Made by a program: the position numbers and the translations under genes | DNA from: Gulosibacter macacae | Lineage (GTDB): Bacteria > Actinomycetota > Actinomycetes > Actinomycetales > Microbacteriaceae | Length of the DNA: 64,000 nt | Direction of reading: 5' to 3' | Assembly: GCF_003865375.1 (NCBI RefSeq) | Contig: NZ_RQVS01000007.1 | Location: 118,342-182,341, forward strand | Notes under the pieces: model-generated | The model's database searches: none | What the model was told of the DNA's origin: nothing | What the model saw: the letters and a program-made list of their open reading frames with translations, nothing else | In this document: positions 1 to 8,141 of the stretch, piece after piece | Layout: each line of letters starts with the position of its first letter | How positions within the stretch are numbered: the stretch's first letter is position 1

Positions 1-575
1 GTAGGCGCGGCGGTCGGTGCCGGGGCGGTCGGCGTCGCGGCCATGGGTGCGGCGGCAGCTGGCTTGCCGGACTCAGCCGATGCATCCGGGCCGGCGCTGG
101 GAGCCGCAGCCGCGGCACCCAACCCTGGCCCTGCATCCGGTTCGCGGCCCTTCGAGTACGCCTCGGCAGCTGCCCGGGCGCGCGAGTCAGCGGCCTCGTT
201 GAGGTCGTGGCCAGCGTGACCCTTCACCCACTCGAACGCCACGTCGCGCCCTGCGAGCGCGGCGTCGATGCGCTCGAGCAGCTCGCGGTTCTGCACCGGC
301 TTGCCGTCGGCTTTCTTCCAGCCCTTGCGCTTCCAGCCGGGCATCCACTTGGTGACCGAGTTGATCACGTACTGCGAGTCGCAGAGGATGCGCAGGCTCG
401 CGCCGGTGTCGGCGGTGTGCTCGAGCAGATCGAGCACGGCCATGAGCTCGCCCATATTGTTCGTGCCGCGCGGCCAGCCGCCCGAGCGCCAGGCGCCGTC
501 ACTCGTCACCCACGCCCAGCCCGCCGGACCGGGGTTGCCGAGAGATGAGCCGTCTGCCGCCGCGAGAATCTGCAT
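1..575 (-). CDS. rnhA: Ribonuclease HI with Ala/Pro-rich C-terminal extension (partial, runs off left edge)
   Basis: Cleaves the RNA strand of RNA/DNA hybrids in the cytoplasm. Read on the minus strand from an ATG at 575-573. The RNase H core occupies about residues 1-140, and the four catalytic acids can be placed: Asp8 (ADGSS), Glu43 (MGEL), Asp66 (CDSQY) and Asp130 (after KGHAGHDLNEA). After residue 140 the protein becomes a low-complexity Ala/Pro/Gly tail that is still open at base 1, so about 191 codons are visible. Many actinobacterial RNase HI proteins carry C-terminal extensions; whether a second domain follows cannot be seen. It is divergent from the exporter at 689. The core identification is secure. 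Confidence 0.93.
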   Translation of the reverse strand, partial: MQILAAADGSSLGNPGPAGWAWVTSDGAWRSGGWPRGTNNMGELMAVLDLLEHTADTGASLRILCDSQYVINSVTKWMPGWKRKGWKKADGKPVQNRELLERIDAALAGRDVAFEWVKGHAGHDLNEAADSRARAAAEAYSKGREPDAGPGLGAAAAAPSAGPDASAESGKPAAAAPMAATPTAPAPTAAP

Positions 576-688
576 CCCGCTATCGTGCCAGGTCGGGATG
601 CGCAGGGAATGACCCGGGGCCAGGCGCGTTGGCCTAGGTGACCCCTTCGGGGAATCTGAGCGTCTCGCTCGATAACGCAAGGAGTTCT

Positions 689-1957
689 GTGACCACCCGC
701 ACGCAGGCCGCCCCGGCTGGCTCAGCCACCAAGATCGGTGGCATCACGCTCAGTGGCGCGTTGATCGCGCCACTCGTCATCGTTTCGGCGATGCCGCCGC
801 TTGGCACCGCGGCCTACCTACCGGCGCTGCCCCAGGCCGAGGCTGAAGTCGGCACTTATATCGGGTCGATTCAGCTCACGCTCACCGCCTTCATCATTGG
901 CATGGCGCTCGGCCAGCTCGCACTCGGGCCGCTGTCTGACCGACTCGGTCGACGGCCGTTGCTGCTTGCGGGCATCATCGCGTTCGTTGCCGCGAGCGCC
1001 GGACTCGCGTTCGCGCCGACACTCGAAGTGATGATCGCACTGCGGGTCGTGCAGGGATTCGCCGCGGCCTCGGGCATGGTGCTCGGCCGGGCGATCGTGA
1101 GCGATGTGGCCTCGGGCGAGCAGGCAGCGAAGACCATGAGCATCATCATGGCGGCGGGCGTGGTGGTGCCGGCATTGGCTCCGCTACTCGGTGCCGGTGT
1201 GCTCGCGTTCGCGCAATGGCGCACCATCTTCCTCGTGCTTGCCGGACTCGGGGCGCTCGTGGGCGTGTGGGTGTTGCTGCGTGTGCCCGAGACCCTGCCA
1301 CGTGAGGCTCGCGGTGCCGGACGCCCGGCGCGACCCGCTGGAAACGGTGCCGTTCAGTCGAGCTTGCCCCGGTTCATCCTGTTCGTGCTGATTGTGGCGC
1401 TTTCGTTCTTGTCGATGTACGCGTATGTGTCGGCGGCGCCGCTAGTGTTCCAGCAGGTGCACGGCTTCTCGCCGACGGGCTATGCGGTGGCTGGCGCGGT
1501 GCTCTCGTTCGTGATGGGTGGCGTTGGTTTCTTGGGGACGCGCATCCTGGGCCGCTCGACGCGCTTCGGTGTGATCACACCCATGCGCGCGGTGACGCTT
1601 GGCGCCGGGATGCTGTTTGTTGGCGCGGCACTCGTGGCGCTTGCGGTCATGCTTGGCGCGGCGGCTGGCTGGTTGATCGCGGCACTTGCCGTGGCGGTCG
1701 CGCCGATCCCGATTCTGCAGGGCAGCGCCAGTGCGCTCGCGATGGATGTGAGTCCGTTCAAGGCTGGCGCATCCTCGGCCATCATCGGCGCCACCATGTC
1801 GGCATTCGGCGCGGCGGCACCGCCGATCGTCGGGATGCTCGGGGCCGATGCCCGGCCGATGGCTGCGGTGATGGGTGGTGCGGCGGTGCTGGCACTGGTG
1901 GCTGCGCTCGTGGCAGGGCGCCGCGCATCCGCGCCAGTGGACGCAGCCGCGCGCTGA
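689..1957 (+). CDS. Bcr/CflA-family multidrug-efflux MFS transporter
   Basis: A 422-residue, 12-TM major facilitator permease of the DHA1 drug:H+ antiporter type, expected to export toxic compounds from the cytoplasm. The loop 2-3 motif is clear (LGPLSDRLGRRPLLLAG), and the N-terminal half has the Bcr-like pattern MPPLGTAAYLPALP. I chose the GTG at 689 because AAGGAG lies four bases upstream (679-684); an in-frame GTG at 638 would add 17 poorly conserved residues and has no ribosome site. The gene stands alone: rnhA diverges upstream, and a 68-bp palindrome begins 63 bases after the stop. The substrate cannot be inferred. Confidence 0.88.
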   Translation: MTTRTQAAPAGSATKIGGITLSGALIAPLVIVSAMPPLGTAAYLPALPQAEAEVGTYIGSIQLTLTAFIIGMALGQLALGPLSDRLGRRPLLLAGIIAFVAASAGLAFAPTLEVMIALRVVQGFAAASGMVLGRAIVSDVASGEQAAKTMSIIMAAGVVVPALAPLLGAGVLAFAQWRTIFLVLAGLGALVGVWVLLRVPETLPREARGAGRPARPAGNGAVQSSLPRFILFVLIVALSFLSMYAYVSAAPLVFQQVHGFSPTGYAVAGAVLSFVMGGVGFLGTRILGRSTRFGVITPMRAVTLGAGMLFVGAALVALAVMLGAAAGWLIAALAVAVAPIPILQGSASALAMDVSPFKAGASSAIIGATMSAFGAAAPPIVGMLGADARPMAAVMGGAAVLALVAALVAGRRASAPVDAAAR

Positions 1958-2020
1958 GTAGTACGCGCGCCGAGGATGCTCCACGGCCGACTTCCGGCCC
2001 ACCGCACCTCCGGAGCTGCC

Positions 2021-2088
2021 CTAATCCGCTTGCTTCTGCCTAATCCGCGCGTTGCAGCGCGCGGATCAGGCGGGAGCGCGCGGATTAG
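2021..2088. repeat. 68-bp palindrome, copy A (variant word CTAATCCGCGCG)
   Basis: An almost perfect inverted repeat of 68 bp. Each arm holds two copies of a 12-base word (here CTAATCCGC.. and CTAATCCGCGCG) separated by about 8 bases, with a 6-base centre close to CTGCAG. Three other copies of identical length lie at 37376, 38561 and 39547. This copy has diverged most: its word has TCC where the others have TAC. It lies 63 bases after the exporter stop. Confidence 0.85.
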
Positions 2089-2151
2089 CGGGCGAAGGGT
2101 GCCCGGCTGCGGCGGCCGCCCGCATCCCGCGCCCTCGCCGCATCCTTGGCC

Positions 2152-2226
2152 GTACCGGATTGTCACGAGTGAGGCCCCATATTGGCGATGCGGCACTATC
2201 TCGGCTCAGGCGTGACAATTCGGTAC
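2152..2226. repeat. 75-bp imperfect palindrome
   Basis: The ends GTACCG (2152-2157) and CGGTAC (2221-2226) open an inverted repeat that continues as ATTGTCACG against CGTGACAAT with one mismatch, then decays toward the centre. It resembles the 68-bp elements in size and intergenic position but shares no word with them. Confidence 0.6.
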
Positions 2227-2419
2227 GCCTCTGTCGCTAGCGCGTCCTTCCCGGGCGGGATGCTCTGTGCTTCGAGAGCCTCAGCACACGGGATTGGACA
2301 CCTCAGCGCGCGGTGCGGGGTAGGCCTGAGTGCGCCGACACCGCCCGGCCCGGAGGAATCCGCAACGGCACGCGCGAAACATTGTTGCCACCCGCCAACC
2401 GGACCCACCCGGTAGGCCA

Positions 2420-2425
2420 TAGGGT
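2420..2425 (+). promoter_or_regulatory. Candidate -10 element (TAGGGT) for a leaderless carboxylase mRNA
   Basis: TAGGGT ends 8 bases before the ATG at 2434 and no Shine-Dalgarno sequence precedes the start. The same TAGNNT plus 6-8 bases plus start layout is seen before several other genes in the window. Confidence 0.45.
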
Positions 2426-2433
2426 AGAGAGTT

Positions 2434-4215
2434 ATGGCCCGCATCAAGAAGCTCCTCATCGCCAACCGCGGTGAGATCGCAGTCCGCATCATCCGCGCCG
2501 CGCGCGACGCCGGAATCTCCTCCGTCGCCGTCTACAGCGACCAGGACCGCGACGCACCCCACGCCCGTCTCGCCGACGAGGCCTACGCACTGCGCGGCAC
2601 CACTAGCGCCGACACCTACCTCGTCGCCGAAAAGCTCCTCTCAGTTGCCCGCCGCTCGGGCGCCGACGCGGTGCACCCGGGCTACGGCTTCCTCAGCGAG
2701 AACCCCGACTTTGCCCGCGCAGTCATCTCGGCCGGCCTCACCTGGATCGGCCCCTCCCCCGAAGCGATCGAGGCACTCGGTGACAAGGTCACCGCCCGCC
2801 ACGTCGCCGAACGCGTCGGCGCGCCCCTCGCCCCCGGCACCCTCGAACCGGTGCAGGGCGCGGATGAGGTCATCGCCTTCGCCCGCGAGGTCGGCTTCCC
2901 CGTTGCCATCAAGGCGGCCTACGGCGGTGGCGGCCGCGGCCTCAAGGTCGTGCGCGAAGAGTCCGAAATCGCGGATGCATTTGACTCGGCCACCCGTGAA
3001 GCCGTCGCTGCCTTCGGTCGCGGCGAATGCTTCGTCGAGAAGTTCCTCGACAAGCCGCGTCACCTCGAAACCCAGTGCCTCGCGGATGCGCACGGCAACG
3101 TCGTGGTCGTCTCCACCCGCGACTGCTCGCTGCAGCGCCGCAACCAGAAGCTCGTCGAAGAAGCGCCCGCGCCGTTCCTCACCGACGAGCAGGTTGCATC
3201 CATGTACGACGCGTCGAAGGCGATCCTGCGCGAAGTTGGCTACCAGGGCGCCGGCACCTGCGAGTTCCTCCTCGCCGCCGACGGCACCATCGCCTTCCTT
3301 GAGGTGAACACGCGCCTGCAGGTGGAGCATCCGGTCACCGAAGAGGTCACCGGCATCGACCTCGTCCGCGAACAGTTCCGCATCGCCGAGGGTGAAGAAC
3401 TCGGCTATGACGACCCCGAGATCGTCGGCCACTCCTTCGAGTTCCGCATCAACGGTGAAGACCCGGGCCGCAACTTCATGCCCGCGCCCGGCAAGATCAC
3501 CACGTTCAACGTGCCCTCGGGCCCGGGTGTGCGCATCGACTCGGGTGTACGCCAGGGCGACGTGGTCTCGGGCGCCTTCGACTCGATGCTCGCGAAGCTC
3601 ATCGTCACCGGCGCCACCCGCGACGATGCGCTTGCCCGCGCCCGCCGCGCGCTCGACGAGTTCGAGGTCGCGGGCCTGCCGACCGTACTCCCCTTCCACC
3701 GCGATGTCGTGCGCCAGCCGGCGTTCATCGCTGAGGACGGCAACTTCGGCGTCTTCACGCGCTGGATCGAAACCGATTACGACAACCAGCTCGACGAATG
3801 GTCGGGCGAGTTCGATGAGATTCCCGAGCCCGGTTCGCGCCGCGATGTCGTCGTCGAGGTGAACGACAAGCGCATCGAGGTGTCACTGCCCGAGCGCCTG
3901 GTCATTTCGGCCGGCATTCAGCACGGTGGCGTTGGCCGCAATATGGCCGGTCACGCGCCGCGCCGCCGTTCGAAGGGCGCGGATGTGTCGGAGTCAGGCA
4001 ACGCCGTCACGGCACCGATGCAGGCCACGATCGTGAAATTCGCTGTCGAAGAGGGCCAGTCGGTCGTCAAGGGCGACCTCGTGGTCGTGCTCGAGGCGAT
4101 GAAGATGGAGCAGCCGTTGCAGGCACCGCGTGATGGCATTGTGCGCTCGCTCACTGGCAACCCGGGCGACACGATCGGCGCGGGCACCCTGCTGCTCGAA
4201 ATCGCTGACGAATAG
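2434..4215 (+). CDS. accA3: Acyl-CoA carboxylase alpha chain: biotin carboxylase plus biotin carboxyl carrier
   Basis: Cytoplasmic ATP-dependent carboxylation of biotin, and transfer of CO2 to an acyl-CoA carboxylase beta subunit that is not in this window, giving malonyl- or methylmalonyl-CoA for lipid synthesis. 593 residues: biotin carboxylase N-domain from residue 1 ([17 protein letters not shown]), ATP-grasp domain with the glycine loop GGGGRGLK, C-domain ending near 450, and a C-terminal biotinyl domain whose EAMKMEQ motif puts the modified lysine at about residue 557. Length and architecture match mycobacterial AccA3. The ATG has no ribosome site and is probably leaderless. A GC-rich hairpin at 4234-4267 follows the stop. 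Confidence 0.94.
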   Translation: MARIKKLLIANRGEIAVRIIRAARDAGISSVAVYSDQDRDAPHARLADEAYALRGTTSADTYLVAEKLLSVARRSGADAVHPGYGFLSENPDFARAVISAGLTWIGPSPEAIEALGDKVTARHVAERVGAPLAPGTLEPVQGADEVIAFAREVGFPVAIKAAYGGGGRGLKVVREESEIADAFDSATREAVAAFGRGECFVEKFLDKPRHLETQCLADAHGNVVVVSTRDCSLQRRNQKLVEEAPAPFLTDEQVASMYDASKAILREVGYQGAGTCEFLLAADGTIAFLEVNTRLQVEHPVTEEVTGIDLVREQFRIAEGEELGYDDPEIVGHSFEFRINGEDPGRNFMPAPGKITTFNVPSGPGVRIDSGVRQGDVVSGAFDSMLAKLIVTGATRDDALARARRALDEFEVAGLPTVLPFHRDVVRQPAFIAEDGNFGVFTRWIETDYDNQLDEWSGEFDEIPEPGSRRDVVVEVNDKRIEVSLPERLVISAGIQHGGVGRNMAGHAPRRRSKGADVSESGNAVTAPMQATIVKFAVEEGQSVVKGDLVVVLEAMKMEQPLQAPRDGIVRSLTGNPGDTIGAGTLLLEIADE

Positions 4216-4233
4216 TCGCACATCACAGGCGAG

Positions 4234-4267
4234 GTGGGCCGGTACTTCTGCGGAAGTAACGGCCCAC
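4234..4267 (+). terminator. Hairpin after the carboxylase gene
   Basis: GTGGGCCG ... CGGCCCAC stem with TACTTC/GAAGTA continuing it, starting 19 bases after the stop. There is no strong T-run, so termination strength is uncertain. Confidence 0.55.
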
Positions 4268-4344
4268 GGTGTTTTCCACGCAGTGATCTCCACGCAGTGT
4301 TTTCCAGGATGCGATGACACCGAACCCTTGCGCACCACCACCAC

Positions 4345-4374
4345 TTGCACTACTGTACTAAGTAACTAATACAG
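4345..4374 (+). promoter_or_regulatory. Promoter and operator candidate of the GntR/ABC operon
   Basis: TTGCAC (4345-4350) can serve as -35 and TAATAC (4367-4372) as -10 with 16 bases between. An imperfect dyad from CTGTA (4353) to TACAG (4374) overlaps both, which fits autorepression by the YtrA-type regulator encoded next. Family knowledge plus inference; the exact half-site is not proven. Confidence 0.45.
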
Positions 4375-4399
4375 CAACACACACCGACCAGGAGGCCCC

Positions 4400-4792
4400 A
4401 TGGAGTTCAATCCCGGCACTCCGATTTGGGCGCAACTCGTCACCGAATTCTCGCGACGCATCGCCACCGGCGAGTGGCCGGCAGGCTCCCGCATCCTCGC
4501 AGTGCGCGAGCTCGCCAGCGAAGTCGGAGTGAACCCGAACACCGCCCAGCGCGCCCTCGCCGAACTTGAGCGGCTCGAACTGTGCCGCACTGAACGCACG
4601 GCCGGCCGTTTCGTCACCGACGACGCCGACCGCATCGACGTCGTGCGCGCCGAGCTCGCCACCGAAGCGGCACGCGCCTATGTCCGCACAGCTCGCGGCC
4701 TGCAGATGCCGCTACCCCACGCCCAAGCTCTGATCGAAAAGGAATGGCATGACCATGACCACGACGACAATGAGGAGCCCCGAAATGCCTAA
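4400..4792 (+). CDS. GntR-family transcriptional regulator, YtrA subfamily
   Basis: A 130-residue repressor-type protein. The winged HTH fills residues 10-75 (PIWAQLVTEFSRRIATGEW, then SEVGVNPNTAQRALAELER), followed by only about 50 residues, the short tail typical of YtrA proteins, which control a neighbouring ABC transporter. The ATG is preceded by AGGAGG. The tail ends in a His/Asp-rich stretch (WHDHDHDDNEEP) that overlaps the next gene. The operon partners are the broken ABC ATPase and the permease. A dyad over the upstream promoter is the likely operator. Confidence 0.9.
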   Translation: MEFNPGTPIWAQLVTEFSRRIATGEWPAGSRILAVRELASEVGVNPNTAQRALAELERLELCRTERTAGRFVTDDADRIDVVRAELATEAARAYVRTARGLQMPLPHAQALIEKEWHDHDHDDNEEPRNA

Positions 4793-5516
4793 CGCGGCCC
4801 CCGAATTCCAGCACACCGAGGCCACGCCGACCATCCGCATCCGCGGCCTCCACAAGCACTTCCGCACCACCGCAGCGCTCGATGGCGTCGACCTTGAGCT
4901 CGGCAGCGGCCGCATCGTCGGCCTCCTCGGCGAAAACGGATGCGGCAAGACAACCCTGATGAAGGTGCTCGCCGGCGTCCTCGCCGAGTACACCGGCGAG
5001 GTCGAGATTCTCGGCCACACCCCCGGCGCCTAATCGAAGGCTGTCACCGCATTTCTGCCCGACGCCGCCTTCCTCTCCGACAGCTGGCGAGTAACCTACT
5101 GCCTCGACTACTTCAACGACTTCTTCCCCGACTTCGACCGCCAAAAGGCACTCGATCTCATCGGCTTCTTCGGCCTCGACCCGAACCTTCGCCTCAAGGA
5201 AATGTCGAAGGGAATGCGCGAGAAAGTGCAGATCGCGCTCATCATGTCGCGACGCGCGAAGCTCTATCTGCTCGATGAACCGATCAGCGGCGTCGACCCG
5301 GCTGCCCGCCAGATCATTCTCGACGGCATCCTGCGCAATCTCGAGGAGGATTCGCTCCTCATCATCTCGACCCACCTCATCCACGATCTCGAGCCGATTC
5401 TCGACTCAGTCGTGATGATGCGGCACGGACGGGTCGTACTCACCGGCGATGCCGACGATCTTCGTGCCGAACACGGCGTCAGCATCGACCAGCTCTTTAG
5501 GGAGGTCTACCAATGA
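4785..5516 (+). pseudogene. ABC transporter ATPase (YtrB-like) interrupted by an in-frame TAA
   Basis: Nucleotide-binding subunit meant to drive the permease encoded next. ATG at 4785 with GAGGAG seven bases upstream. Walker A (GENGCGKTT) lies in the first 82 codons; codon 83 is TAA (5031-5033). The same frame then continues without another stop to 5516, with a signature-like MSKGMREK, Walker B (LYLLDEP) and switch His (STHLIHD). The sequence after the stop begins SKAVTAFLPD, where relatives normally continue unbroken, so a single-base change (for example GAA to TAA) explains it. Unbroken length would be 243 residues. Real nonsense mutation, readthrough and sequence error cannot be separated here. 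Confidence 0.88.
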
Positions 5517-6325
5517 TTACCAAGCTGCTCAAGCACGAGGCAATCCGCACCCGCGGCCTCGTCCTCGCACTCGTCGGCGGCGCGCTCGCCATCGTTGCGG
5601 TCTCGGCACTCCTCATCATCACGAAGTGGCCGGTGCTCAGCCAACTCGGCATCTTCATCGGCGCGGCTGTGACCCTGATGCTCATCCCGGTCGCACAGTT
5701 CGCGCTCGCTGTTGACTATTGGCGCTCGAGCTATCGAGCCAATGGCTACCTCACGCACTCGCTACCAGCGCGCGGCAGCACGGTGTTCGCCGCGAAGCTG
5801 ATCTGGGCGAGCATCATCACGATCGTGGCGATCATCGTCACCCTTGCGCTCATCCTGATGCTCTACCCGGCGATCATGCTGAACCAGGGCGGCGACCCGA
5901 ATCCGTTCACCGCGCTCGGCCAACTCGGCGAGGCACTCAGCACCTTCGCGCCCGCTTGGCTCATCGTGCTCATGGCGCTTGGCATCGTGGTGTTCTACCT
6001 GAGCTGGCCGGTGCAGCTGTTCTACACCGCCTCGCGCGGTAGCGAAGAGCCAATCAACCGCCGCGGCGCGGCCGGCCCGATCATCGTCTACGCGATTCTC
6101 TACACGGTTACGCAGGTGCTCAGCGCCGCGGCGATCTTCGCCCTACCGTTCGGCCTTGGGATGGATGGAGACAAGCTCGGCATCATCGGCTTCGACCCGC
6201 TCGTGACCCTGACGAATGATGCGGCGATCATGCCGATCGGCTTCTTGCCGGTGATCTTCGTGATCACGCTCTACTGCCTCTGGCGCACCGTGCGCTCGTG
6301 GAACCGGCGCGTGAGCCTCGTCTAA
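5513..6325 (+). CDS. ABC-2-like membrane protein, partner of the broken ATPase
   Basis: 270 residues with about six hydrophobic segments (residues about 15-35, 45-68, 100-125, 145-165, 190-215, 240-258). It starts at an ATG overlapping the ATPase stop by four bases (ATGA), so translation is coupled. The composition and the segment RANGYLTHSLPARGSTVFAAKL resemble permeases paired with YtrA/YtrB-type modules. With the ATPase broken upstream, both its translation and its function may be compromised, yet this reading frame is intact. Substrate unknown; peptides or lipid-II-targeting antibiotics are typical of the family. Confidence 0.75.
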   Translation: MITKLLKHEAIRTRGLVLALVGGALAIVAVSALLIITKWPVLSQLGIFIGAAVTLMLIPVAQFALAVDYWRSSYRANGYLTHSLPARGSTVFAAKLIWASIITIVAIIVTLALILMLYPAIMLNQGGDPNPFTALGQLGEALSTFAPAWLIVLMALGIVVFYLSWPVQLFYTASRGSEEPINRRGAAGPIIVYAILYTVTQVLSAAAIFALPFGLGMDGDKLGIIGFDPLVTLTNDAAIMPIGFLPVIFVITLYCLWRTVRSWNRRVSLV

Positions 6326-6344
6326 TCGCATCCCTGGCCCTTCC

Positions 6345-6430
6345 CGACAAACCTGACTCTTGTTCTGAGCCTTCCCGCCATACCTGGGCCGTAAACCGGT
6401 CAGGTATGGCGGGAAGGGTCAGGTTTGTCG
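6345..6430. repeat. Nested palindrome with repeated TTCCCG..ACCTG words
   Basis: Outer arms CGACAAACCTGAC (6345-6357) and GTCAGGTTTGTCG (6418-6430) are a perfect 13-bp match. Inner arms, 17 bp and perfect, start CCTTCCCGCC at 6370 and end GGCGGGAAGG at 6417. The left arm also carries the word TTCCCG..A.ACCTG twice in direct orientation. It follows the permease stop by 20 bases. Confidence 0.8.
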
Positions 6431-6468
6431 AGGGCGGCGCACGCTTCGAGGGCCTCCGCGAGCAAACA

Positions 6469-6505
6469 AAAGCGGGGCGACACCTGAAAGGTGCCGCCCC
6501 GCTTT
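6469..6505 (-). terminator. Intrinsic terminator of the aminotransferase gene
   Basis: A 17-bp stem (AAAGCGGGGCG.. against ..CGCCCCGCTTT, one mismatch) with a 3-base loop, 11 bases beyond the minus-strand stop at 6517. A/T ends on both sides make it usable from either direction. Confidence 0.75.
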
Positions 6506-6516
6506 GTTGCGTGAGA

Positions 6517-7899
6517 CTACGCGCGCAGCGCCGCTGCGAGCTCGTCGAACGCCGAGACGTAGGCGTCGATCGCCGCGTCGTCGTGGGTGACCGAGAGGGT
6601 CCACTCTTCTTCACGACCCGGGGTCATGAAGATGCCGCGGTTCATGTTGAACAGCCACGCGAGGTCGGCGAGGGGGCCACCGGTGCGGGCGTTTGCCATG
6701 TACGACTCGTAGTCGACGACCTTGTTCTCGCTGAACACGACGCAGCCCTTCGAACCGATACCGACCGTGTAGGCGGTGAGGTCGTAGCGCTTGATGACGT
6801 CGTCGCAACCAGCGAGGATGCGGTCGTTGAGGTACGCGAGGTGCGCGTAGGCGTCGTCGGTCATGACTTCCTGCAGCGACGCGCGAGCGGCCGCGAGGGT
6901 GAACGGGTTGCCGTTGTAGGTACCGACCTGGTAAACCGTGCCGTCCTCAACGATCTTCGAGAGCTCTTCGGTCATACCGATGGCACCGGCCGGGAGGCCG
7001 CCACCGAGCGCCTTGGCGAGGGTGACCATGTCAGGCTTCACGCCGAACTTCTCAGTCGCGCCGCCGGGAGCGATGCAGATACCGGTCTTGACCTCATCGA
7101 AGATGAGCACGATGCCGTACTTCTTGGTGATCTCGCGAACAGCCTCGAGGTAGCCGGGCTCGGGGAGCACGACGCCGAGGTTCATCATCGCGGCTTCCAT
7201 GATGACGACTGCGGGCAGGCGACCCTCGGCCTCGAGGGCCTGGATGCGCTTCTCCATCGTCTCAGCGTCGTTGAACGGCACGGCGACGGTCATGTCAACG
7301 GTGGCCTGCGGCACGCCGGCGCCGTAGGCGATCGAGGCGTAGTTGTCGCGCGGGCCGATTTCCTGCTCGTCGATCCAGCCGATGTCGACCATGACGGTGT
7401 CGTGGTGACCGTGGTACGAACCGAAGATCTTCATCACGGTGTCGCGGCCGGTGTAGGCACGGGCGATGCGGATCGCATCCATCGTGGCTTCCGAACCCGA
7501 GTTGGTGTAGCGCCACTTCGGCAGGCCGAAGCGCTTGGCTAGCTCGTCACCGACGACGATGGCGTCTTCGGTCGGAGCGGCGAAGTGCGTACCCATCGGG
7601 TAGCGCGCCTCGAGTGCCTTGCCGATGGCGGGGTGTGCGTGACCCTGCACCATCGAGCCGAAGCCGTTGTGGAAGTCGTAGTACTCGTTGCCGTCGACGT
7701 CCCAAATGCGCGGGCCGTCACCCTTCTCGATGTAGATCGGCCACGGCGAGTGGATCTGGTACTGCGAAGCCACGCCGCCCGAAAGGCTCTTGCTGGCGTC
7801 TTCGTAGAACTTCTTCGAGCCCAGGGTGGCCTGGTTGAGGCGCTCGGCCTCAACGGCGTGGAGTTCGGCGATGCGCTCGTTGCTAATGGGAGTACCCAT
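6517..7899 (-). CDS. Class-III PLP aminotransferase, glutamate-1-semialdehyde-aminomutase-like
   Basis: 460 residues, fold type I PLP enzyme. Visible family marks: RIWDVDGNEYYDFHNGFGSM near the N-terminus, YTNSGSEATMDAIRIARAYTG, the PLP-contacting IFDEVKTG, and TLAKALGGGLPAGAIG with the Schiff-base lysine. ATG at 7899 with AGAGGA upstream. It resembles HemL but the conserved blocks differ (SYHGHHDTVMVDIG; LAKALGGGLP instead of a GK..GGG pattern), and no haem genes are nearby, so I do not call it hemL; an aspartate-aminotransferase-family transaminase of unknown substrate is safer. It is a single-gene unit with its own terminator and a distinctive promoter region at 7983-8028. Confidence 0.82.
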   Translation of the reverse strand: MGTPISNERIAELHAVEAERLNQATLGSKKFYEDASKSLSGGVASQYQIHSPWPIYIEKGDGPRIWDVDGNEYYDFHNGFGSMVQGHAHPAIGKALEARYPMGTHFAAPTEDAIVVGDELAKRFGLPKWRYTNSGSEATMDAIRIARAYTGRDTVMKIFGSYHGHHDTVMVDIGWIDEQEIGPRDNYASIAYGAGVPQATVDMTVAVPFNDAETMEKRIQALEAEGRLPAVVIMEAAMMNLGVVLPEPGYLEAVREITKKYGIVLIFDEVKTGICIAPGGATEKFGVKPDMVTLAKALGGGLPAGAIGMTEELSKIVEDGTVYQVGTYNGNPFTLAAARASLQEVMTDDAYAHLAYLNDRILAGCDDVIKRYDLTAYTVGIGSKGCVVFSENKVVDYESYMANARTGGPLADLAWLFNMNRGIFMTPGREEEWTLSVTHDDAAIDAYVSAFDELAAALRA

Positions 7900-7982
7900 T
7901 CGTATTCCTCTTTCGTGCCCGGCCTGCGGCTTGGGGGTTGTCTGAGATATGTCGAATCGACCGGCCTGGCGTCGGTGACAGG

Positions 7983-8028
7983 GTATGGCCGCGAACGGCC
8001 ATACGAGCAATTATAAATGTGATTCACA
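7983..8028 (-). promoter_or_regulatory. Aminotransferase promoter with hairpin and TGTGATTCACA operator candidate
   Basis: On the minus strand a perfect TATAAT (bases 8015-8010) sits in an AT-rich island. Just upstream, TGTGATTCACA (8018-8028) is a perfect 5+1+5 dyad of the kind bound by Crp/GntR-type regulators. A perfect 9-bp hairpin, GTATGGCCG-CGAA-CGGCCATAC (7983-8004), falls at the expected transcript start. The leader would be about 100 bases. Confidence 0.5.
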
Positions 8029-8074
8029 AAACTGCACACTCGGCAATTTTTCAGGCTTGCCGGGTGCGAAAAAA

Positions 8075-8122
8075 CTCCCGGTCAGGATGCACTTTGCTGA
8101 GCAGGTGCGGCCCGACCGGGAG
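8075..8122 (-). terminator. Intrinsic terminator of lpdA
   Basis: CTCCCGGTC (8075-8083) pairs with GACCGGGAG (8114-8122) and is followed on the minus strand by a run of six T. T-runs on both sides suggest bidirectional use. Confidence 0.7.
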
Positions 8123-8141
8123 CTTTTTCGATGCGTTTTCG

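Larger units (their letters stand above)
1958..2433. other. Gene-free stretch with two palindromes
   Basis: No plausible gene was found in these 476 bases. They hold a 68-bp palindrome (2021-2088), a second imperfect palindrome (2152-2226) and a short fragment near 2268-2288 resembling the CTTCGAGAGCCTCAG part of the TCGAGTAGCG/TATCGAGACC repeat family. The promoter of the carboxylase gene is at the right end. Confidence 0.6.

Noticed and set aside
6517..7899. True hemL (glutamate-1-semialdehyde aminomutase)
   Set aside because: Key blocks differ from HemL and no haem genes are nearby; kept as a class-III aminotransferase.
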